This document shows, in pieces, positions 57,642 to 64,000 of a DNA stretch of 64,000 nucleotides. Origin of the DNA: Subtercola boreus (GTDB lineage Bacteria > Actinomycetota > Actinomycetes > Actinomycetales > Microbacteriaceae); assembly GCF_003399625.1 (NCBI RefSeq), contig NZ_NBXA01000014.1, positions 1-64,000 of the forward strand, read 5' to 3'. The notes beneath the pieces were generated by a model that saw only the letters and a list, made by a program, of their open reading frames with translations, was not told where the DNA came from and did not search any database. The first letter of the stretch is position 1. Each line of letters begins with the position of its first letter. The position numbers were made by a program, and so were the translations under genes.

Positions 57642-60195
57642 CAGACGCAGTTCGCTCGTCGGGGGTGCTGCCGGGCCCGAGGATCCAGGTGTCTTCGGCA
57701 CCCCCGCCCTGCGTCGAATTCACGACCAGGCTGCCGGTCGGGGCGACACGGGTGAGCGCCAGATCGGCGATCTCGAAGTCGCCGGCACCGGTACCGTCTC
57801 CGGTGACGTAGACGAACGCCCGCAGGTCGACGTGACGCGGTTCGAGCGTCGCGCCGGTGTAGGCCGGCAGCGATGAGAGCGCGACGACCTCCTGGGCGAC
57901 CCACGCCGCGGGCTCCCGCGCGATCTCCGAACGACGCTCGGCGATCTGGGCGGCCGTCGCCGAGGGTCCGATCAGGACACCGCGCCCGCCCTCACCGTCG
58001 ACGGGCTTCGTGACGAGCTCACCGACGCGTTCGAGAACACTCCGGCGTTCGGCCTCGTCGCTCGTGCGGTAGGTCGGAACGGATTCCAGCAACGGTCGCT
58101 CGTCGAGGTAGTACGCGATGAGATCGGGCACAGTGCAGTACATCGCCTTGTCGTCGGCGACCCCGTTGCCCGGCGCGTTGGCGAGGAACACGTTGCCGGC
58201 GACCGCCACCTCGAAGATCTCCGCCCCGATCGAGCGGCCCGCGTTGTTCCGCAGGTCGATGAGTTCGGGGTCGATGCGCACATACAGGGACCGGATGACC
58301 GTTCTGCGCTCGCCCGTCACGACGCGGCCCTCGTGGATGTCGAGATCGTCGGCCGTGACGAGCAGCAGGCCGGCATCGTCGGCGAGACGGCGGTGCTCGA
58401 ACCAAGCCGAGCTCGCCGCTCCGCTGGAGAGCAGGGCGAGGGCCCCGAGGCCGGTCTTCTTCGCCCCTCCGAGGCTCTGCCGCAGGGCGCTGAGCGCCGA
58501 GTGCGGATCGAGGAGCCCGTCGGGCCGGGGGAGATCGGGCACGACCGCATCCATCAGCCGGCGGGCGGCCATGGCATAGGCGGCACCGCTCGGTGCACGC
58601 AGATTGTCTTCGAGCACGCGCCAGGCGCCGAACTCGTTCCGCACGAGGTCGAATCCCATGATCGGTGCACGCACCGTGTCGTGGGGGAGCCTGGCAGCCT
58701 CCGCCCGCCAGCCCGCCCCGTCGACAGTGCTCGCCGGCAGCACTCCGTCGGCGATGACCTTCTGCTCGCCGTAGATGTCCCTCAGGAACGCGTCGATCGC
58801 GCGTGCCCGCTGGGTGAGACCCGCGCCGAGCTCCGCCCACTCGAACGCGCTGATCACCCGCGGCACGAGGTCGATCTCGAAGGGGGTGAATTCCCCGCCC
58901 ACGCCGAAGTCGAGTTGGGCATCCGCCGTCCACGCGTCGCGTCCGCCGCTGCGGGCGGCCAGGGCGTCCGGTGTGAGGGTGCGGAAGAAGTCGACGATCT
59001 CCCGGTAGTGCGGCCGCGGGGCGGCGCTCGGGCCGACTGCTTCGTCGCCGGCGCGCATCCGGTAGCCGCGGAGGGCGGAGGCCGCGGGTTCGAGACCTCC
59101 GGCCGGGCCGTGGGTCTCTGCCACCACGAGCTCGACCACATCGGTGAGGCTGCCGCGCTCGGCGAACGCTGCACGTTGGCGGTCGGCCGAGTTGCCGCAG
59201 GCGAGGGTGGTCTGGGCGAGGCGACGCACCTCGTCGAAGTCGCCGAGTTCCTCGAGCTGGGGGCGGAGCCGTCTGATGAGGCCCCGTACAGCCTGCGCGG
59301 CGGGAACGGGCCGGGGATGCTCGGTGGAGTCGAGCAGGTGACCCGACAGCCCGCCCCGCGCAGCCTGCCACATGGCGGCGCGGTGGAGGGGCGCGCGGAT
59401 GCCGAGCGGCGGCCTGCCGTCTTCGATCTCCAGCTCGGCGGCGCGAACGCTCGCCCGGAAGAGCCCTGCGATGAGCACGGCATCGTCGACGATCGGGCAC
59501 GCGTCGCAGACGCGCAGCTCGAGAGTCGGCTCGTGCGCGGAGGGCCGCACATCGAAGTAGGCCATTTTCGCATCCGCGATCACGCCGCTCGCGATGAGGT
59601 CATTGAGCATCTCGTCGTACTCGGCCGCGCTGGCGAGGTACCCCGTCGCACCGGCGCTCGGCCACCGCTGCCAGATGGTGGTGCGGATGCTCGCGTACCC
59701 GGTGTCGTGACCGTTCAGGAAGGGCGAGCTCGCCGAGAGCGCGAGCAGGATCGGGATGTCGCGGGAGACGCGTTGCGCGATCTGCACGGCCATGTCGCGG
59801 TCGGCCACGCCGACGTGGATCTGGGTGCCGCAGATCAACTGCTCGTCGACGAGGAGCCGGTACTGCTCCTGCATGCGGCGGTAGCGGCCCGTGGTTGTCA
59901 GCTCGAAGTCGGCGAACTCCGAGTGTGGGGCGGTGCCGACCGCCGCGACGCCGAGCCCGAATTCTGCGGCGGCACCGATGAGGTCGCCGCGGAGCCTCAG
60001 GAGTTCTGTGCGAAGACCGTCGAGGGTGGTCGTGACGGTGGTGTTCGTCTCGACGGTGGTGCGCTGGATCTCGGCCGAGTAGTTGCCCTTCGGCAGCCTC
60101 GAGAGCAGTTGTGGTGCTCGGGCCGAGAGCTTCCCGCTCTCCAGATCGATCAGATGCAGCTCTTCTTCTGCTCCGAGGGTCAGCTCAGCACTCAT
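57631..60195 (-). CDS. fused carboxylate-amine ligase (GCS2/YbdK-type) and circularly permuted ATP-grasp enzyme, 854 aa
   Basis: Residues ~1-375 match the glutamate-cysteine-ligase-type carboxylate-amine ligase family (LTLGAEEELHLID, YSAEIQRTTVETNT, LICGTQIHVGVADRD, ELRVCDACP). Residues ~410-854 match circularly permuted type-2 ATP-grasp proteins (FGVGGEFTPFEIDLVPRVI, GFDLVRNEFGAWRVLEDNLRAPSGAAYAMAAR, VAVAGNVFLANAPGNGVADDKAMYCTVPDLI, LVTKPVDGEGGRGVLIG). Both halves should form amide bonds using ATP; the substrates are unknown. The usual partners of such ATP-grasp genes (DUF403/alpha-E and transglutaminase) are not beside it. Its last 11 bases overlap the read-through end of the DUF805 gene. 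Confidence 0.88.
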   Translation of the reverse strand: MSAELTLGAEEELHLIDLESGKLSARAPQLLSRLPKGNYSAEIQRTTVETNTTVTTTLDGLRTELLRLRGDLIGAAAEFGLGVAAVGTAPHSEFADFELTTTGRYRRMQEQYRLLVDEQLICGTQIHVGVADRDMAVQIAQRVSRDIPILLALSASSPFLNGHDTGYASIRTTIWQRWPSAGATGYLASAAEYDEMLNDLIASGVIADAKMAYFDVRPSAHEPTLELRVCDACPIVDDAVLIAGLFRASVRAAELEIEDGRPPLGIRAPLHRAAMWQAARGGLSGHLLDSTEHPRPVPAAQAVRGLIRRLRPQLEELGDFDEVRRLAQTTLACGNSADRQRAAFAERGSLTDVVELVVAETHGPAGGLEPAASALRGYRMRAGDEAVGPSAAPRPHYREIVDFFRTLTPDALAARSGGRDAWTADAQLDFGVGGEFTPFEIDLVPRVISAFEWAELGAGLTQRARAIDAFLRDIYGEQKVIADGVLPASTVDGAGWRAEAARLPHDTVRAPIMGFDLVRNEFGAWRVLEDNLRAPSGAAYAMAARRLMDAVVPDLPRPDGLLDPHSALSALRQSLGGAKKTGLGALALLSSGAASSAWFEHRRLADDAGLLLVTADDLDIHEGRVVTGERRTVIRSLYVRIDPELIDLRNNAGRSIGAEIFEVAVAGNVFLANAPGNGVADDKAMYCTVPDLIAYYLDERPLLESVPTYRTSDEAERRSVLERVGELVTKPVDGEGGRGVLIGPSATAAQIAERRSEIAREPAAWVAQEVVALSSLPAYTGATLEPRHVDLRAFVYVTGDGTGAGDFEIADLALTRVAPTGSLVVNSTQGGGAEDTWILGPGSTPDERTASVRP

Positions 60196-60284
60196 GCCGA
60201 CAACTTACTGGCACCGGGGCCGGGAAGGCAGTCTGCAGGCTGTTTTGCCGGGGACTTGACACCTCACCCCCCGGCTCGGGCCGA

Positions 60285-60764
60285 TCAGGTGTTGTAGTTG
60301 TACCCGGAGCTGTGGCTCAGGCCCGCCGTGCTGAACAGCACCACGAAGAAGACGATGTACGCGATGATCGCGAGGATCACGAGGGCGGTGTAGGCGTACC
60401 CGATGATGAGGCCCGCCAGTGCCATTCCGCGGCCCGATTCGCCGGTGCGGCGGATCTGGCCGAGCGCGATGTGGCCGGTGACGATGCCACCGATCGGAAT
60501 GGTGAGCCCGAGCACCAGCGCGATGATCGCGAGGGTGTTCGTGCGCTGGCCGTAGGCCTGGGGCGACGGAACCGAGTACGGATCGTACTGCGGAGCGGGA
60601 GAGGCCTGGCCGTAGCTCGGGGCGGGAGCGGCCTGGCCGTAGGGCTGCTGCGCGGCGGCCGGCTGGCTGTACGCCGGCGGTTGCAGCTGGCCGTACTGTT
60701 CGGTCGGCGCAGTCTCGCCGTACTTCGGCTGCTCGGGGGCGGGGGGCGGGTTCTGATCGCTCAT
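60285..60764 (-). CDS. DUF4190 membrane protein with Pro/Gln/Tyr-rich N-terminus, 159 aa
   Basis: Residues 1-75 are disordered repeats of YGQ/PAPxYGQ (QPYGQAAPAPSYGQASPAPQYDPYSVPSPQAYGQR). Two membrane helices follow (LAIIALVLGLTIPIGGIVTGHIALGQI; GLIIGYAYTALVILAIIAYIVFFVVLF) with the DUF4190 block HIALGQIRRTGESGRGMALAGLIIGY. Such actinobacterial proteins are of unknown function. It is divergent from the alpha/beta hydrolase gene. Confidence 0.88.
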   Translation of the reverse strand: MSDQNPPPAPEQPKYGETAPTEQYGQLQPPAYSQPAAAQQPYGQAAPAPSYGQASPAPQYDPYSVPSPQAYGQRTNTLAIIALVLGLTIPIGGIVTGHIALGQIRRTGESGRGMALAGLIIGYAYTALVILAIIAYIVFFVVLFSTAGLSHSSGYNYNT

Positions 60765-60857
60765 CGGCTGCTTCCGTTCGGTGGTCTGGGCTCAGGCCAG
60801 CCTACGGCGTCGGCTCAGCCCGCTGCTCGATTACGATTGCCTCCAGGGAGGCAGACG

Positions 60858-61775
60858 ATGGTTCGGAGAGCGCCTGTCACACCGCTCCGGGAGAACCTGC
60901 CCCCGAGCATCCTGATCCTGCCCGACGGGCGAAGGCTTGCGTACCACGAGTACGGCGACCCGGCCGGGGCCGTCGTGGTCAACTGCCACGGTGGCCTCGT
61001 CAGCGGTATCGACATCGAGTACTCCGACGAACCGGCGCGGGCTCTCGGAGTGCGCATCATCTCTCCTGACCGGCCCGGGATCGGCGGCAGCTCCAGGTGG
61101 CCGGGGCACCGGATGCTCGACTGGGCCAGCACCGACCTCGAGGTGCTTCTGGCGCACCTCGGCGTCGATCGGTTCCGGGTGATCGGCTGGTCGGAGGGCG
61201 GCCAGTACGCGCTCGCCGCCGCTCACGCGCACGCCGGCCGGGTCGACCGTGTGGCGATCGTCGCCGGGGCCCTGCCGCTGGCCGAACCGGCGCATCCGGA
61301 GCGGCTTGCCGAACTGAACGCGAACGACCGGCGGCTCATCGCTCTCGCCCGGCGGCTTCCGATCGCCGCGCGGGCGTACTTTCTGGCCAGCCGCTGGCTG
61401 ACCGTCCTGTCGCCTCCGATCCTCGCACGGCTGGCGTCGATCGGCCTCGGCCCGAGTGACGTGGCACTCATCACGATGTACTCGAACTGGTTCGCCCGCG
61501 CGATGGCCGAGTCGGTGGCCGACACGCGAGGCTCTGTGGACGACTACCTCGCGTTCGGGGCGCCGTGGGGGTTCGCGCCCGAAGCCGTCAGGGCCCGGGT
61601 CGAGGTGTTCCAGGGCGACGCAGACAGGGTGATCCGCGCGGCGTGGTCGCGGATCCTCGTCGAGCGGCTGCCGGATGCCCGGCTGCACGAATTCGCCGAC
61701 GAGGGGCACTTCGTCGCTCTCACCCGCCGAGCCGAGATCCTGGAGTACCTGACGGCCGTCTCCGACCCGGTCTGA
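60858..61775 (+). CDS. alpha/beta-fold hydrolase, 305 aa
   Basis: The fold shows ILPDGRRLAYHEYGDPAGAVVVNCHGGLVSGID (oxyanion HGG), SPDRPGIGGSS, then nucleophile elbow GWSEGGQYALA with Ser, and late RVEVFQGDADRVIRAAWSRIL and HEFADEGHFVAL supplying Asp and His. It is a complete serine hydrolase of unknown substrate. ATG 60858 has GGGAGG 6 nt upstream; the frame upstream of it is not coding. Confidence 0.9.
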   Translation: MVRRAPVTPLRENLPPSILILPDGRRLAYHEYGDPAGAVVVNCHGGLVSGIDIEYSDEPARALGVRIISPDRPGIGGSSRWPGHRMLDWASTDLEVLLAHLGVDRFRVIGWSEGGQYALAAAHAHAGRVDRVAIVAGALPLAEPAHPERLAELNANDRRLIALARRLPIAARAYFLASRWLTVLSPPILARLASIGLGPSDVALITMYSNWFARAMAESVADTRGSVDDYLAFGAPWGFAPEAVRARVEVFQGDADRVIRAAWSRILVERLPDARLHEFADEGHFVALTRRAEILEYLTAVSDPV

Positions 61776-61776
61776 G

Positions 61777-64000
61777 TCAGGCGGGGCGCTCCGCCGACTC
61801 GAACGCCTCCCACATCGACGCGTAGCGACCGCCCGCGGCGATGAGGTCGTCATGCGACCCCAGTTCCGCGACGCGGCCGTCGTGCATCACGGCGATGCGG
61901 TCTGCCGCGCGTGCCGTCTGCAGGCGGTGCGCGATCACGACGGTGGTGCGGCCCGACGAGACGCGCTCCATCGCGGCGGTGACCCGCGCCTCCGTGGCGA
62001 GATCGAGGTTCGAGGTGGCCTCATCCAGCAGCAGGATCGCCGGGTCGACGAGTTGGGCGCGGGCGAGGGCGATCAGCTGCCGTTGACCGGCCGAGAGGGA
62101 ACGGCCCCGCTCGCTGAGCACATGCCCGTACCCGCCGGGAAGGCCCCGGATGAGGTCGTGCGCGCCGACGGCGCGGGCTGCCGCTTCGACCCGTGCATCC
62201 GACGTCTCCGGATCACCGAAGGCGATGTTGTCACGCACCGAGCCGGTGAAGAGAAAGGCCTCCTGGGGCACGTAGCCCAGTTGTGTGCGGAATGCGACGA
62301 GGTCGAGGGTGCGAACATCCATTCCGTCGACCAGCACCGCACCCGAGTCCACATCGTAGAACCGGGCCAGCAGCTTCATCACGGTCGACTTGCCCGCGCC
62401 GGTCTCGCCGACCAGCGCCAGCGTCTCGTGCGGGCGGATGTCGAGCGTGATCGAGTGCAGCGCCTCCGCCGGCTTCTGCGCCTGCACCGCCGCCGGGTAG
62501 GCGAAGTGCACATCGACGAGCGAGAGCGCGCCGCGGAGCCGCCCCGGCTCGATCGCGGTTCCGGGTGCCGGCTCGGGGGTGAGCGTGTCGAGTTTCATCA
62601 GTTCGGAGATGCGCCCCACCGACACGCGCGTCTGCTGCCAGGAGTCGAACACCTGCGAGAGCTGCTGGATGGGGGAGAAGAACAGCGAGATGTACAGGAT
62701 GAAGGCGATCAGGTCGCCCGAGCTGAGCTGCCCTGAGGCGATGAGGCCGGCACCCACACCGAGCACGATCGCATCCGCGACGCTCGAGAGGAACTGCACG
62801 AACGGGAAGTACAGCGCAACGAGCCGCTGCGCGGCCACCCGGGTCTCGAGGAAGGAGCGGCCGAGGCCATGGAACCGCTCGACCGTGTCGCTCTCGTGAA
62901 CGAACGCCTGCGACTCGCGCACGCCCGAGAGGCTTTCCTGAAAGTCGGCGTTCACCAGCGCGATGCGATCGCGTGCCGTGTCGTAGAGCGAGGAGGCACG
63001 CTTTCGGAACCAGACCGTCGCGAAGGCGAGGGGCACCACGACGGCGAGCGTACAGAGCCCGAGTTCGACGTTCAGCGACACCAGCGCGATCCCCACACCG
63101 ACGAAGGTCACAACCGAGACGAGGGCCGAGAGCAGACCGTTCTGCACGAGCGACTCGAACTGCACCACATCGGTCGTCATCCGGGTCATCACCCGCCCGG
63201 CCATCTCGCGCTCGTAGTAGTCGAGGGAGAGACGTTGCAACTGCGACCAGATGCGGATGCGGAGTGACAGCATGACGCGCTGCGCGATCCGGCCCGTCAC
63301 GAACGTCGATGCGATGCCGTCGAGCAGCGCGGCGAGCGTCACGACGAGGTAGAGGGCGGATGCCCCGAGCAGCACCATCAGCGACCCCGCCTGCACACCG
63401 TCGTCGATGCCGGTCTTCACCAGCACCGGGCCCGCGAGACCGGCGAGAGCGTCGAGCACGACGAGCACCAGACCGAGAGCCAGGGGCCGGCGGAACTCCT
63501 TCAGCAGCCGCACCAGGCCGAACTGCGGGTCGTGCCGGGTCTCGCGGTCGCGGTCGATGTGCGGGATGTCGCGGATCGGGCCGAGGGCGGCGACCGCGTC
63601 GAGCAGGGCGGGGTCGGCGCCGAGCAGGCCGCTCTGAGCCCCGGCAGACGGGGGAGGGCCTGCCGCGGCGGGCTTCTTCGCGCGGTCGGGTCGGGCTGCC
63701 GCATCCGCGTCGTGCTCCTTGCCGTCGACCAGCGTGCCGGCCGCGGTGAGGTCGGCGAGCACCTCGATGCGGCCGGCAGCGGCAGCGGCGCGGGTCTCCT
63801 CATCCAGACCGGAGAGCAGCTCGCGGTAGGTGGTGCTCCGTTCCAGCAGTTCGCTGTGGGTGCCCGAGTCGCTGATCCTGCCCTCCTCCAGAACGACGAT
63901 GCGGTCGGCGAGGTGGAGGGTCGACTCCCGGTGGGCGATCAGCAGCACGGTGCGCCGGCCGAGGGCCTCCTGGAGCCCCCGATGGATGCGCTCCTCCGTC
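61777..64000 (-). CDS. fused double ABC exporter, C-terminal part (cut by right edge)
   Basis: The frame enters from the right edge in the end of a first ATPase (GRRTVLLIAHRESTLHLADRIVVLEEG), passes a ~130-residue linker rich in Ala/Pro, then a complete second half-transporter: six-helix membrane domain beginning near FRRPLALGLVLVVLDALAG, and ATPase with LVGETGAGKSTVMKLLARFYD, signature LSAGQRQLIALARAQ, Walker B PAILLLDEATSNLD and VIAHRLQT. Two half-transporters are thus joined in one chain, as in some actinobacterial multidrug exporters. Substrate unknown. Its stop and that of the hydrolase gene lie 1 nt apart, convergent. Confidence 0.92.
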   Translation of the reverse strand, partial: TEERIHRGLQEALGRRTVLLIAHRESTLHLADRIVVLEEGRISDSGTHSELLERSTTYRELLSGLDEETRAAAAAGRIEVLADLTAAGTLVDGKEHDADAAARPDRAKKPAAAGPPPSAGAQSGLLGADPALLDAVAALGPIRDIPHIDRDRETRHDPQFGLVRLLKEFRRPLALGLVLVVLDALAGLAGPVLVKTGIDDGVQAGSLMVLLGASALYLVVTLAALLDGIASTFVTGRIAQRVMLSLRIRIWSQLQRLSLDYYEREMAGRVMTRMTTDVVQFESLVQNGLLSALVSVVTFVGVGIALVSLNVELGLCTLAVVVPLAFATVWFRKRASSLYDTARDRIALVNADFQESLSGVRESQAFVHESDTVERFHGLGRSFLETRVAAQRLVALYFPFVQFLSSVADAIVLGVGAGLIASGQLSSGDLIAFILYISLFFSPIQQLSQVFDSWQQTRVSVGRISELMKLDTLTPEPAPGTAIEPGRLRGALSLVDVHFAYPAAVQAQKPAEALHSITLDIRPHETLALVGETGAGKSTVMKLLARFYDVDSGAVLVDGMDVRTLDLVAFRTQLGYVPQEAFLFTGSVRDNIAFGDPETSDARVEAAARAVGAHDLIRGLPGGYGHVLSERGRSLSAGQRQLIALARAQLVDPAILLLDEATSNLDLATEARVTAAMERVSSGRTTVVIAHRLQTARAADRIAVMHDGRVAELGSHDDLIAAGGRYASMWEAFESAERPA

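Overview
The window is high-GC actinobacterial chromosome, most likely a member of the Microbacteriaceae. Pointers are the Actinobacteria-typical gene order (tig-clpP1-clpP2-clpX; ileS-folC-DUF4233-ndk; rne-DUF4031-rplU-rpmA-obg-proB-proA-nadD-rsfS), an actinobacterial translational T-box before ileS, many GTG starts, 4-nt start/stop overlaps and several leaderless-looking promoters. These assignments come from reading motifs and order; no database search was run.

Region 1 (1 to about 8048) is the inner end of an integrated phage-like element that continues off the left edge. The 3' end of an IS256-family transposase fills the first 216 bases and has cut off the end of a helix-turn-helix (phage replication-initiator-like) gene. 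That gene is the last of nine leftward genes, each overlapping the next by exactly 4 nt, that begin with a phage antirepressor and an excisionase-like protein. A divergent control region with inverted repeats separates them from a rightward XRE-type repressor and a tyrosine integrase. A two-gene unit of unknown function lies between the integrase and a tRNA-Gly gene whose 3' end points at the element and is the likely attachment site.

Region 2 (8049-20887) holds tRNA-Gly, tRNA-Pro, trigger factor, the ClpP1/ClpP2/ClpX protease, a BenE-type transporter without a canonical start codon, a small hypothetical gene, a GNAT acetyltransferase, valS, and a MacA/MacB-like export cassette (adaptor, ATPase, permease).

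Region 3 (20888-26857) has GTP-dependent PEP carboxykinase divergent from a RamB-type regulator, a secreted SLH-repeat protein and a TetR regulator.

Region 4 (27038-35649) is a galactoside-utilisation operon: GH42 beta-galactosidase, two ABC sugar permeases, a sugar-binding lipoprotein and a GH36 alpha-galactosidase, controlled by a divergent LacI regulator with two operator-like palindromes over the promoter.

Region 5 (35650-53670) is housekeeping: T-box/ileS, folC with a long acidic extension, DUF4233, ndk, VKOR, rne with a long leader, DUF4031, rplU, rpmA, obg, proB, proA, a small membrane protein, nadD, a membrane-anchored acidic protein, rsfS and tRNA-Ala, followed by a 19-nt tandem repeat.

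Region 6 (53671-64000) is accessory: a secreted DUF4214 protein, a secreted Gly-rich repeat protein, a DUF805 gene interrupted by an in-frame TGA, a fused carboxylate-amine ligase/circularly permuted ATP-grasp enzyme, a DUF4190 protein, an alpha/beta hydrolase and a fused double ABC exporter cut by the right edge.
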